Counted from the first letter of the stretch, positions 49,314 through 60,863 are shown. The stretch is 64,000 nt of DNA from Ambrosia x helenae (GCA_030844895.1 CM061233.1:28826310-28890309), one strand, 5' to 3'. Numbers and translations: made by a program. The notes: a model not told the origin generated them from the letters alone.

Positions 49314-50580
49314 ACTTTAGAAATTACACACCCCCTATATAATTATTTATTAATCATTGTTACAATCATTATGTATTATGAATTCATTTAATAAGGATTC
49401 ATTTAATTTTCTTGAAAACTATTTACTAAAATGGTATTTTCACTTATTTTGCATTCATTTTTACCTTTTTTTACCAACATATCAAACTTCCTTTTTACAT
49501 TTTTTTTTCTATTCGATAAATCCATTATTTTTTGGTGTTTTCTTGTACATTCTGTTTTTTAGTTAGTCATATATTTGTATTTTTTTCCCTTCAATCGACC
49601 CACTATAGTGTCTTTAATTTTTTTTTATTTTTTAACAACTCATTAAAAAAATCAATCAATACAGATAAAATAGAGACTAAATCGATACGTCATCTCAAAT
49701 AAATTTAAAGAATCAAACATTAAAATTTACACACAACTAGTCTCAACATCAAATACAAAACAAAATAAAATGTCAAACATGCTTCATGAGGAAGTGGTAA
49801 AAACTAAGATGACTTAATAACAATCAACAATTGAAGTAAAAAGGTTATGAACAAATAATCGATGGTTTATATAATTCTGATTTTATGATGACAGATAATC
49901 GACATACAAAATGCTAGGGAGTCTGCTCTTTTTTTATATTTTACTCTACTTTAGAAATTACACACCCCCTATGTAATTATTTATTAATCATTGTTACAAT
50001 CATTATGTATTATGAATTCATTTAATAAGGATTCATTTACTTTTCTTTAAAACTATTTACTAAAATGGTATTTTCACTTATTTTGCATTCATTTTTACCT
50101 TTTTTACCAACATATCAAACTTCCTTTTTACATTTTTTTTTCTATTCGATAAATCCATTATTTTTTGGTGTTTTCTTGTACATTCTGTTTTTTTAGTTAG
50201 TCATATATTTGAATTTTTTTCCCTTCAATCGACCCACTATAGTGTCTTTAATTTTTTTTTATTTTTAACAACTCATTAAAAAAATCAATCAATACAGATA
50301 AAATAGAGACTAAATCGATACGTCATCTCAAATAAATTTAAAGAATCAAACATTAAAATTTACACACAACTAGTCTCAACATCAAATACAAAACAAAATA
50401 AAATGTCAAACATGCTTCATGAGGAAGTGGTAAAAACTAAGATGACTTAATAACAATCAACAATTGAAGTAAAAAGGTTATGAACAAATAATCGATGGTT
50501 TATATAATTCTGATTTTATGATGACAGATAATCGACATACAAAATGCTAGGGAGTCTGCTCTTTTTTTATATTTTACTCT
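49314..50580. repeat. 634-bp direct tandem duplication
   Basis: Copy 1 is 49314-49947 and copy 2 is 49948-50580. They start with ACTTTAGAAATTACACACCC and end with TATATTTTACTCT, differing by only a few bases and indels. The sequence is AT-rich and non-coding. Confidence 0.92.
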
Positions 50581-50891
50581 AATATTATTGAGCCAATAAA
50601 AAAGTAAGTACAAAATCAATGAAAAACATCATTTTTGTAAATAGTTTTCTAGCAACACCTAAATGGTAAATATTTTTCTCACCAACACCACTATAGAAAA
50701 AAAACTCGGCAAAAGTAGATGAAAACTTATATTATATCATAGAAAATTATATAATATTAACATGTGGTGTAATACATTTTTAGACGTAAAATTGCCACTC
50801 AACGAAAATAACGTTTTGTCGGTCAAATTTAGATTTTTTAACATTTTTTCGAAAACATAAAATCCGAATAGAAACGAATCGTATATAGGCG
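50581..50891. other. AT-rich intergenic DNA
   Basis: I see no gene, repeat or conserved site here. Confidence 0.5.
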
Positions 50892-51093
50892 GTGTTTGGG
50901 ATTGATTATTCAAAACAGATTATGCGTTTTGGAAAACCAGGGGTGGAGCTGCTTATAGATTATTGCGTTTTGGTAGCCTAAAAAACTGATTTTCTGCATT
51001 TTCAAAACGCAATTCCAAACACTAAAAACTAATTATCTGCGTTTTGAAAACGCAATAATCTAAAAATCAGATTCAAAGCGCAATCCCAAACAC
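50892..51093. mobile_element. MITE with 13-bp perfect inverted ends
   Basis: GTGTTTGGGATTG (50892-50904) is the exact complement of CAATCCCAAACAC (51081-51093). Internal GCGTTTTG/CAAAACGC blocks add to the fold. A target duplication is not clear, so the superfamily is undecided. Confidence 0.65.
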
Positions 51094-51369
51094 AGTGTCA
51101 TTGTTCCATGTTTTAGTCGTAATTAATACATTATTTAGTGCACACGAATTATTTGATTCACTACATTATTTGATATATTTTTACCTAGCCATTTAAAAAA
51201 AAAACACAAATAGTTAAAATAACAACAAATAAATCAAACAAAACCATAATTTTCATATTGTGTTTTAATCTATATTGACATATCCTGGATGTCGTTTAGG
51301 TAGCGAATCTCTAAATATTTTTTTGACGTGATTCAAATACATGTTCCCAAGCGGTTGTGGCCAAATTAC

Positions 51370-51522
51370 GACTGTGATAGAACCATAGTGACGGTCACAA
51401 AATTTGTGACTGTGATAGGACCATAGTGATGGTCGCAAAATTTGTGACCAATAGAACCGTAGTGATGGTCGCAAAACTTGTGACTATGGTAGAACCAAAG
51501 TGACGGTCGCAAAATTTGTGAC
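51370..51522. repeat. Minisatellite, four units of 36-41 bp
   Basis: Units end at 51410, 51448, 51484 and 51522. Each contains ATAGAACCATAGTGATGGTC followed by GCAAAATTTGTGAC with small changes. Units are contiguous without unique spacers, so this is not a CRISPR array. Confidence 0.85.
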
Positions 51523-51587
51523 TGGGTTTTCGTAGGCAAATTAATATGTGATAATAGCATAAGAGACTTCTAACCTATTTCAATTTA

Positions 51588-52154
51588 GGGAAAATCACCA
51601 AAATGGCCCACTAACCGAGGGTTTTACCTAAATGGCCTCTTCCCGTCTCCCGAGACGGTTTAGTCTACAACCAATACATACGCAACACGTGGCCGACCTG
51701 GATCCCGAAGCCTGTGTGGCGTCTCAGGAGACGTGTCAGAGCCGCCAAGACGGCTCCCGTGGGCCCTCAAGTGGGGCGACCTCAACATCAAATGTGAGAG
51801 GTGGAACACCATATACGAGCAACAAGTTACCGAAGACCCGGAGCTTGATGAAGAGTTGGCTATCGAATTCACCCAGTATGAGTATGGGGTTCGATACGGC
51901 AACAATTTCGAACATGTCGAGGCATGGCGATTGTTCGATACAGCTTGAGCCCGGCTCTGACACGTCTCCTGAGATGCCACATAGGCTTCGGGATTCAGGT
52001 CGGCCACGTGTTTGCGTATGTATTGGTTGTAGACTAAACCGTCTCGGGAGACGGTTCAGTCTTTTTGGGAACCGTGACCCGTCTCTCCAAAGAGACGGGA
52101 AGGGGCCATTTAGGTAAAATCTTCGGTCAACGGGCCATTTTGGTGATTTTTCCC
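51588..52154. mobile_element. MULE-like foldback transposon with long inverted repeats
   Basis: It is 567 bp, flanked by the 9-bp duplication TTCAATTTA (51579-51587 and 52155-52163), the hallmark of Mutator-like elements. The ends are GGGAAAATCACCAAAATGGC and its complement. The inverted arms extend about 150 bp (to about 51735 and from about 51953), with about 55 extra bases in the right arm. The centre holds an open frame on + (see separate entry). No transposase is encoded. Confidence 0.85.
51733..51948 (+). CDS. Open frame of unknown function inside the MULE
   Basis: It has 71 codons ending in TGA. The central part (WGDLNIKCERWNTIYEQQ, then ELAIEFTQYEYGVRYGNNF, then HVEAWRLF) is not complementary to the arms, has balanced protein-like composition and differs from the low-complexity frames nearby. 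The pattern of W, Y, F and H residues is reminiscent of the C-terminal half of Myb/SANT-like or NAM-associated plant proteins, which are often transposon-related; I cannot confirm this. It may be a captured gene fragment. The apparent start lies within the transposon arm, so the true start, if any, is unknown. Confidence 0.4.
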   Translation: MSEPPRRLPWALKWGDLNIKCERWNTIYEQQVTEDPELDEELAIEFTQYEYGVRYGNNFEHVEAWRLFDTA

Positions 52155-52163
52155 TTCAATTTA

Positions 52164-52463
52164 TTATAATTTTATTTGTTTTACATAAAAAAAATCTTAC
52201 GTAGGTTTAGGTAATAAAATCACTATTACGTGTTATATTTATAAACTTATGTAATTCACTTCCAGCTCTAAAAAAAGTAGAAATGTACGATTAGATGAAA
52301 TTATAGATAAAGGAATGTGAATAGTACATAATTTTTTAAGCTGATATTTCTAGATTAGATAGATAAATAATTTTTGAAATAAAACCCTTCTGAAAACCAA
52401 ATGTTAAGAAAATATATAATTAGATAAACCTTTTGCTATTCGAGCTATGTTAGTGGTAAAATA

Positions 52464-52527
<64 letters not shown>

Positions 52528-53560
52528 GAATGATCTTGAATTATTTCAATTGCAATGAATTAGAGTCAAAGATTTCATTAATAACCAAATGGTGGTCCCT
52601 ACAATTATGTTTGTTCCCAATAAAAGTATGGTGTATTATCCCATTTGCTGATGTCATGCTGACATCAAGGGGTGTATTAATCCTAGGACCCATGGAATAA
52701 AGCTTTGCGTATAGCAAATGCATTTCACAATGCAACCCATCATAAGTTTTAATAGTTCTCTAAGCCTTTAGAAATAGTAAACTTTTTTTTTTTTTTTTTG
52801 TCTTTTGTTCTTATAGTGTTTCATATCGTTTTCCTTTTATGCTTTATAGTGTTTTGTATTTTTCATTTACACCCCCTTATCTTTAATAAATTTATGTGGC
52901 GGTATAAATGTACGTTTTTGTTTTACGAATTTTCCCTATTTTGGTCGTTCGCTTACGTTTACGAAGTTGCTCATTTTTTATGCACGTGTCAGTATAATTT
53001 TTCTTTTCGAGAAATAAGTTGGGTCATATAAATACATTTTCATTAGATGGTATAAATTCAAGTAACTTTACTTTTTGACCCCGCCGCAGCGCGCGATGTG
53101 TAAAATTACTAGTTCATAAAACATGATGGTATGACTTTCAGTGATGAGGCCCAAGTTTCACTTATTATTCATGAGTGTACCAATGCCAAATGAGCTTGCC
53201 TTGTGTCCATACCTCTTTGTTGTGATAATGTATATTCATTTCGTATCATTTTCGTCAATGATCAAACTAGAAACCTAAGAAGCATTCCGAAAGGACCACA
53301 CGGCTGGCTACGATCATAGCATTTCAGAGTTACGCACCTCCTTCTCGACCTAGAGAAGTGTGATTGTCAAGGGGATAGAACATATGCCATAACCAAGAAA
53401 GATGACAATCTTTACTAGTTAAAATGATCGAAGGTTAATTAGGAGGCGCTCACCTCTTACTTCAATATGCTTGAGAGTTGTATCTCATTGATGTTAAGTA
53501 CAACTAGGTGTGATCAGAAAACTAAATTACCCCAACCATTTTGGTTTCTGTGGAGGCTTA
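52164..53560. other. Intergenic DNA with AAT microsatellite and a possible Helitron 3' end
   Basis: An AAT repeat of about 20 units lies at 52465-52527 and a T run at 52783-52799. The GC-rich CCCCGCCGCAGCGCGCG at 53080-53096 followed by CTAG (53109-53112) before a T resembles a Helitron 3' terminus, but no 5' end was found. No gene is seen. Confidence 0.4.
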
Positions 53561-53745
53561 GATGGTGTTTGTTTTTCTCCCAGAAGCACTTCTGACCTCT
53601 TTTGTCTGCGTCGCGCAGACGCGGGCAGACGTGTAGGGGGGCAGACTGTTTGTTTTTCGGAAGCCATTTCACTCCAAAAGCTCTTCCTAACCTCTTCTTG
53701 GTGCAGACTTGGACCAAAGTCTTCTAAGGTCTTCAAAGGTCTTCT

Positions 53746-54515
53746 CCTCACCCACCACCACCACCATCCACTACCACCACCACCCACCACCGTCCACCAC
53801 CACTACCACCACCACCACCACCCACTACCACCACCACCACCCACCACAAACCACCACAGTCCACCACCACCTACCACCGTCCACCCACCACCACTACCAC
53901 CACCCACCACCGTCCACCACCACTACCACCACCCACGACCTACCACCACCACCACCTACCACGGTCCATCATCACCACCACCCACCACCATCCACCCACC
54001 ACCACCACCACCACCATCGTCCACCACCACCACCTACCACCGTCCACCACCACCACTACCACCACCACCCACCACCGCCACCACCACCACCACGGGTCCA
54101 CCACCACCACCACCACCTACCACCGTCCACCGTTCCACCCACCACCGTCCACCACCACTACCACCACCCACCACGGTCCACCACCACCACCACGGTCCAC
54201 CACCACCCACCACGGTCCATCACCACCACCACCCGCCACGGTCCATCACCACCACCACCCACCACCGTCCACCCACACCACCACCACCAACGTCCACCAC
54301 CACCCACCACCGTCCACCACCACTACCACCACCACCTACCACCACTACCACCACCACCCACCACCACCACCCCCGGTCCACCACCACCTACCACCGTCCA
54401 CCCACCACCACCCACCACCACCACCGTCCACCACCACCGTCCACCACACCCACCACCACTACCCACCACCATGGTCCACACCACCACGGTCCACCCACCA
54501 CTACCACCATCTACC
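53746..54515. repeat. ACC-rich minisatellite, about 770 bp
   Basis: It is composed almost entirely of CCA/ACC triplets with recurring CCGTCCACCACCACTACC-type units. All six frames are open over long stretches, giving Pro/Thr/His or Gly/Val/Trp runs, which is a composition effect and not coding evidence. Confidence 0.9.
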
Positions 54516-54607
54516 AACAGACTGTTGTAAAAACTCAGTTTGTTTAAATTTAAGTTTATTTCAGCAGCCTGCAGACGTTACAAACAAACAGTCTTCTTCT
54601 TGCAGAC

Positions 54608-54924
54608 ATTGTTTTGAAAACCGGACCGGACCGGCCGGTCGGACCGGGCTCCGGGGCCTGGACCGGTCCGGTTCGGGTAGTCGGACCGTTTTTGCAGCGA
54701 ACCGGGGTTGAACCGGTGAACCGGCCGGTCGGACCGGAAAACCGGCCGGTCGGACCGGAAACCGGACCGGTCGGACCGGATTTTTTAATTTTTTTTTAAT
54801 TTTTTTTTAATTTTTTTTAATTTTTTTTGCTTTTTGGGCCGGTTCGTCGAACCGGTCGGACCGGTCGAACCGGTGAACCGGCCGGGGGTCCGGTTCGACG
54901 TCCGGTCCGGTTCTGAAAACCTTG
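54608..54924. mobile_element. CCGG-rich foldback MITE nested in the element at 53561-55011
   Basis: It is 317 bp and flanked by CTTGCAGAC (54599-54607, 54925-54933). The ends ATTGTTTTGAAAACCGGACC and the complement of the right end, AAGGTTTTCAGAACCGGACC, are inverted. The arms are tandem CCGGTCGGACCGG-type repeats, joined by a T-rich centre (54781-54833). An 8-9 bp duplication fits hAT. Confidence 0.65.
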
Positions 54925-55014
54925 CTTGCAGACTGCAGACCTTTGGTCCACCTCTTCTCCTGCAGATGTCTGCAGATGTGGTCCGCAGCTGCAGAAAAAA
55001 CAAACAACACCTTA

Positions 55015-55625
55015 AAACTGAACCAAACAGCCCGTAACTTCAAGTACAACAAATCGTTGTGTATGGGCCTTATTATATGTTAACGGGTTGCGATCAGGTA
55101 AATCTGGAACTGGTTGAGACTTTTGCAGTTTGTGAATGCTATATTCGACAACATATAAGTGATTTGTCTCCGATTTTTCAATACAAAAACCACAACCGTA
55201 GACTCAAGATCAGAGCTGAATAACCAGCTTTACAAGGTTTCCGTTGGTCCGAAACATACTAATCACTTTGTCTCCTTTGATCTTGTTCTTTACCCTAAAC
55301 AAAACTTACATACTTAGGGTTCATCCATGTTAATAATGCTCTTTAGGAGTAGTGTTAAACATTAATCACAACTCAATAGCCTTGAGTGAGATCATGCTTA
55401 TAGACCCAAGATAGTGAGTTTTAGATAAAAAACATTCATTGAAGACCGACCGACTGACTGTTACAGAACAATACCATAAAAGTTTCCAAGTCAAAAGCAC
55501 AATAACATCTTCGGAAATAACAAGCTACCGGACACCAAAGTACAATAACACTAATTCAATGCCGACGCTTACCCACTTCAATCCCAAAACCATACAAGAT
55601 TTAAGGCTAAATAACTTTCTGTAAA
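55015..55625. other. Intergenic DNA and 3' flank of the proteasome gene
   Basis: No gene is seen. The part next to 55626 should be the 3' UTR of the - strand proteasome gene. Confidence 0.4.
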
Positions 55626-58600
55626 TCAATCCATCCTCCCTTTCAAGATTCTCTCTGTCACTTCAGTCGGTGTGCTGCAGCAAAAGCATATATAAGCGTA
55701 TCAATTATATGCATATGAAGTCAAGATGCTGATGAATTTGTGACCATTACAAATCAAATGTCAATTCAAACAGGCTATAATGAAAAAAATACGAATCCAG
55801 AGGGTGTTTGGATGAGCGTTTTAGAAGTGATTATGTGACATTGAGTTATTGGAATCAATGTCGTTTGTCATTTGAAGTTGTAATATGCTTAACAAAGATT
55901 AAAAATCGATTATTGCTATTGGGATAACTAGTTCCAAAATGCATAGCCAAACACTCCGGTTATATACATGAAAAGGAACTTACACAATGTAGACATGTCC
56001 TCCCCATCCACTCAAACAATCACGGTCAATTGATGATACAAGTGCTTGGGAGATGGTTTCAAACAGCTCCTCATGATCCTGCATACACAATTAACAAGTA
56101 AAGATTATAAATTTATGACGCATTTGGTTGTACATGTGAGAAAATCTACACATTATTTTCGAAATAAAAGTACAGTTGGAAAAACAGGTCGAAGAGGTTC
56201 TAAATTCCAACTGTTATCATATGATTCATATCTCATACTGTTCGACCCATTTCCTATCAAGTTATTTGTTTTAAATAGTTCAAACGGGTTAATTGTTTTA
56301 AATAGATAAACCAATATAGGAAGTAATAAGCATTGACCCGTTCTACCCATTTCCTATCAAATTATTTTTTTTACTACTTAACCCGTCTGAACTATCAATA
56401 AATACAACACAAATTTGGTTCACCATCATTTAAATAGGTTGAACAAAAAACAAAAAAACAGATTTAAGGGTGACTTTTTAGATGCATTGATTAATTAAAA
56501 ACAAAAAACAGACACTTAACGGTTCAAAGATATATCTTTAATTACACAAGGCCAGTTGCAAAAGTTACTAAAAAAATTGTAAAACGAAAAGAAGTGGAAT
56601 ATAGAAAGATACCATGTCAGGCTTGAACATCGACTCACACGCACCATAAAGAGACTCTGATGCAGTTCCAGCCACCACAAAATCCTTTGCAAGCTCTCTA
56701 TGATTATCGATTTCATAAAAGGAGAGATTATAGTTAATGCAAGCTGTCATATAATTCTCATTTTCATCATAATGAAATTACCAGATTTATTTTAAGGATT
56801 CTTTTATTCGCAAGAGCTTAATATTTTCAGTTACACACTTGAATTAAACTTGATAAACTTCAATTTGCATGTGTATTCATGTCAAAAAGAGAATTAATAT
56901 ATAACCCTTCTATAAGTGATTCTAACTTTGTGAAAAACACATACACGTGTCTTGAATATTTGGTCTTACGTTTATGTGTTTTTCAAAAAATAAAGAAAAT
57001 TTTAAAAGGGTCTAGTTTTCATAAAAGTATGATTAACAACAGAAGCTTAAAACGTAGACATACTTTGCGCCAATTGAGTCCATTGTGCAAATAAATGGCT
57101 TGTCATCCTCCCCCAATCCAGCAATCACAGGTTGGACGAAATAAGGACCAAACCTACAAAATATTAGTACGTCTATTAATCTAACATTTATATAACTTTA
57201 TGAAACAACATGAACTCCAAATAACGTGAAATACACATCCTCAATATGGTTTGCAATGTTTTTACATCACATTATAAAAAAAAATGTATGACAAGAGGCT
57301 GTTTTATTCCATTTTTTTTATTAGAATCATATAACAGATACAGAGCCAGTAATCACGTATTATGGATATTGATTGTAAAGTGTAAACATGCACATCCATA
57401 GTATGTATCAAGAATCAAATGCAGTGACATTGACATGAACAAATATAATGGTTACTAATGTTCGTACAGAGCATATAAAAAAACATTTATGTACATTACT
57501 AATACTCGATGTTTTCAATGTTTTAACTTGGAGACTGCGATTTACAACACAGTTTGCAACCTATATTTTTGTATCAATCACAGTGCTATTTGTTAAAATT
57601 TTAATTAGTGATTCTCTGCAATTTATGTTGATAAAATTAGCGGATAATACTTTACAACCACGCCGTTGTGGGTGCTATACAAATAATAATCTTAATTTTC
57701 TACAGTCGAGCAAAACCTATTTACTTGATCAACTTGGCATTTGTGTATACATTCCTATATTAATATTATATATCTTTGTACACATGAGTAACGTTTGATT
57801 CAATATAAATGGACAAAGATAACTCTAGAACAAACACACAAATGCAAAAAAAAAATGTTCTATTCTAACCTCTTCTCGTAGAGCATAGCAGAGACAAGAC
57901 TAGCAAAAGTTTCAGGCTTCATATCTCTTTCTTCCCTCAATTGATACAGCTTGTGGCGAAACACAAGACGCTGATGACTACAATAACACAAACAAAAACA
58001 TTTCATTTACACAAACAATGAACCAAAAATACATACAATCAGTGTTGTAAAAATCGGCGTAGGCGGTGACCAAAATCGGAATAAGAGGCTAGTCGAAGAT
58101 CTAGGCGTTTTGGCCATTAGGCGGGCCTAGGCGGTGGTTTTTTTATTTTTTTTTAAATTTTTAAGTATTTCTTAGTATTATGTGTATATATCTAAGTATT
58201 TCTAAGGACTATGTGTATATATCTTAACATATTTTCAAAAAAACACCTAAATTTGTGTGTATATATATAAAACACGTATAAAAATACCAAAACGCCTAAT
58301 TTCGCCTAGTCCCGACTAGCCCCTAGGCTGGACCTCACCGCCCGCCTGCGCCTTCTACAACATTGCATACAATGATACAGATATAAGTATATAACAACTT
58401 ACAGTGTCTGAGCATCAGAGCCAAGACCAGAGAGACCGAGAAACAGCTTATCATGAATCTTGAAAATACGTTGGAAATCGGTCGCAATCGTTTGAAGCTG
58501 AACACCAAGCCTCCTATCACTAGCAATAGCAAAGCAATTCTTACCTACCATAGCCACCAAGGCACTTCCATTGTACTCAAATATCTGTTCACACAAATCA

Positions 58601-58897
58601 CATTATTAATCTTTATACATCAATCCAATCACTAACATGTCCCTAAACATGAGCCAATAGAACTTGAACTCTAATTTCACACATAAATCTGTTCCCACAA
58701 ATAATATTAATATTTATGTATCAAGATTATCACTAATATGTTTCTAAACATGCCCATGATCATAGAACCAAAAGGGCAACATTAAAAATTAGAACTTGAA
58801 CCCTAATTTCACAAATAAATTAATAAAAGTGGCCTAACAGTCTAATATTTTTAAAATAAAATACATTTGAGTGTAGAGAAAGAGGATATACCGACAT
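55626..58897 (-). CDS. PBC1: 20S proteasome subunit beta type-3
   Basis: Predicted non-catalytic beta-3 subunit of the 20S proteasome core in cytosol and nucleus. Exons on -: 58897-58892, 58584-58403, 57977-57870, 57153-57064, 56697-56613, 56078-55984, 55674-55626. They total 615 bases, 204 residues, the same length as the Arabidopsis PBC1/PBC2 products. The protein begins MSIFEYNGSALVAMVGKNC and contains FAIASDRRLGVQLQTIATDF, a LVFRHKLYQLREERDMKPE segment, ELAKDFVVAGTASESLYGA and the C-terminus TERILKGRMD. No propeptide or catalytic threonine is present, as is normal for beta-3. Exon 1 codes for only Met-Ser, but its donor and phase fit. Introns host a hAT MITE (58040-58365) and another MITE (55802-55957). 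A TTTATAAAAA sequence on - near 59025-59033 may be the TATA box. Confidence 0.96.
55802..55957. mobile_element. MITE in the last intron of the proteasome gene
   Basis: GGGTGTTTGG at 55802 and its imperfect complement CCAAACACTCC at 55947-55957 form the ends. The internal sequence is AT-rich and partly self-complementary. No clear target duplication is seen. Confidence 0.5.
58040..58365. mobile_element. hAT-type MITE in intron 2 of the proteasome gene
   Basis: It is 326 bp, flanked by the 8-bp duplication CATACAAT (58032-58039 and 58366-58373). The ends CAGTGTTGTA and CAATGTTGTA (on the other strand) are inverted, as are the inner GGCG/CGCC-rich arms. An 8-bp duplication and CA-starting ends identify the hAT superfamily. 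Confidence 0.87.
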
Positions 58898-59206
58898 ATT
58901 GAGAAGAATCTGTAAGTTTTATCAATGGCGATCGAAGTTTTTGATTGGATTTGCTCAGAGAGAGGCTTTATGAATTGGGTAGTAGCTTGGGGAACCGGTA
59001 ACCTGTGATGAATATATAATAATAATTTTTATAAACATGACTTTTGATTTGAGTATTTGCATTTCTAGTCCATCAAGTTTTTTTTTTTTTTTTTTTTTTT
59101 TTTTTATTCATATTGTTTCTTTAAATTTTTAATGATTTGATGATATATAAACTAGGTGTGAAAAGTTTTGATTGAGCATTGACTTTGCAAATTCTAGTAG
59201 TGTATT
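58898..59206. other. Promoter/5' flank of the proteasome gene
   Basis: This is non-coding, with a T run at about 59080-59104. The first 130 bp upstream of 58897 probably contain the 5' UTR and core promoter. Confidence 0.4.
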
Positions 59207-59880
59207 AGGGCCGTACGAAACGCTCATGGCTCGAAGCTTGTTTAGATTTATCTTGAAAAAAGCTCACTTGAACTGAGCTGAGCCGTTCAGCTCGGTTAGA
59301 AAATGAGACTAGCTCAGGTCGGTTTAGTTCGGATTTTATTTTCTTATAAAACAATGAGTATTATTTGCATGTATTTAAGAGTGTAGTTGATATCTATGCA
59401 TATTTAGCGGTTGATTAGGATGCTAATGAACTTATGTTATGTTTCGTTGAAATTTAAAACTTATTTTGCATTTCGTTAAACTTGATTTTGTCTTGTAATG
59501 TATTTTTTTTTATAGAAGTTTCTACTTATTTTCATTAATTCAATTAAAAAAAAAACATGACAAATTACATGAAGATGACACTAGACCGGCAACAAGATGC
59601 GGCGCTATCCCTTTTAAACTTGAATGTATTTGGTTAAACTTTTTTTTTTTTTTGATATATTCTTTTAAACTATTAAATGATATTTTTTTTACTATTTAAT
59701 TTGAAAACTATGCATTAAAATTTCTTTTTAATTCGAGCCTAACCAAATTGATCCGAGCCAGCTCGGCTAAAAACCAAGCCGAGCTTGAGCTTAGATTTTC
59801 AGCTTAGTTTCAAATCTGAGCCGAGTTCGAGTTTACCCTAGTTCAGCTCGGTTCGGCTCGTGAACAACCGTATGCTTAAC
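59207..59880. mobile_element. Possible foldback element rich in GAGCCGAGC
   Basis: GGCCGTACGAAACGCTCATG at the left and the complement of the right end (GCATACGGTTGTTCACGAGC) are loosely inverted. Both arms are rich in GAGCC/GGCTC words (AACTGAGCTGAGCCG and GTTCAGCTCGGTTCGGCTCG). No target duplication was found. Confidence 0.35.
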
Positions 59881-60089
59881 TTGGACTTAGTATGATATTT
59901 ATAAATTTCGTACATAATGGGTGTTTGGATTATCGATCGACACATATGAATCTGTCGCTAACCCTTTTAACATCAACTTCAATGTACGTGTTAGAATATC
60001 AAACTAGTGTAATTTTGGTTTAATATTTCACAAGGTGTCCTTATTTTGTGATGATATGTTAAAAAAGTGAGTCAGTAGTTTTCTAATTA

Positions 60090-60346
60090 TTTTTAGAACG
60101 GCCAACACAACTATGTCCGACTCCGAACGGAAGTTTTTTCTACAAATATTACTTTCATTGGGAGCCAGATCCCGCACGTGGTTTTCGAACCGGGGAAAAC
60201 CCAATCCCCCACCCGTCCAAAGACAAGACAATGAGAATCGGTAAAACCCGGGTGGGATCAAGAATCGAACCTGAGACCTCTTAGTAGTTAGTCCCAAGCC
60301 TTATCCAACACTTCCCATACCACTCCACCACAAGGGTAGGGGCCAA
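60090..60346 (-). mobile_element. tRNA-derived SINE 2 with 14-bp target duplication
   Basis: The body is 257 bp between two copies of TAGTTTTCTAATTA (60076-60089, 60347-60360). Read on -, an A-box-like GTGGTGGAGTGGTATGGG (about 60335-60318) is followed by a B-box-like GGTTCGATTC (60271-60262), the arrangement of an internal RNA polymerase III promoter. It is unrelated in sequence to the SINE at 14566. Confidence 0.8.
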
Positions 60347-60360
60347 TAGTTTTCTAATTA

Positions 60361-60863
60361 AAATGACCTAAAAACAATCTAATATCATGTAACCGTGGTT
60401 AAAAGATATTACATCATAAGAAAATTTTGTCACTACTCATTTTTTAATTGCAGACCTAATCCTAATAAACACAAACCCTTGGTTCCTCTCAGGGACGAGG
60501 AATTGATGTGGACGACTCTTTACACTCGATCTAGGAAAGGAGCGAAGGTATGTTAATTCTCAGTATAGACTTGTTCATGCTTGGAAACTAAAACTAAAAC
60601 TAATTACAAAGTACAAACAATTCCGCGTAAACATTATGAAAAAAAACTTGTAAGAAAGTTACATAACTGTCTATCAATATTGTTCAGATTAATCGATCAT
60701 GAAAATACTCATGGAAATGAAACACAATTAAAGGCAGTTCATTGCAATTTTGATGGTAAACATTATGAAAACTCATTCCATAACCATTTAACAAAAAATA
60801 TGAACTTCCTCTAATGAGTTGATGAACTTGTATTTGATTTTGGTGCAAATATTATTAATTTAG
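60361..60863. other. Intergenic DNA and 3' flank of VIPP1
   Basis: AT-rich, with no gene seen. The part next to 60864 should contain the VIPP1 3' UTR. Confidence 0.4.

Larger units (their letters stand above)
53561..55011. mobile_element. MITE-like element with TTA target duplication, containing an ACC-rich minisatellite
   Basis: The left end GATGGTGTTTGTTTTTCT and the complement of the right end (GGTGTTGTTTGTTTTTTCT) are imperfect inverted repeats flanked by TTA (53558-53560, 55012-55014), as expected for PIF/Harbinger. GCAGAC motifs recur in both halves. It has been enlarged by the ACC repeat and by the insertion at 54608-54924. A hAT origin is the main alternative. Confidence 0.45.

Noticed and set aside
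51370..51522. CRISPR-like look of the regularly spaced repeats
   Set aside because: Units are contiguous with no unique spacers, and the genome is a plant's.
51632..52117. 161-codon open frame spanning the whole MULE
   Set aside because: It runs through both inverted arms and is mirrored by a 115-codon frame on -; only the central frame looks protein-like.
53510..54547. Long open frames of 345 and 273 codons on + across the ACC tract
   Set aside because: They are Thr/His/Pro runs created by triplet repetition, open in several frames at once and without a domain.
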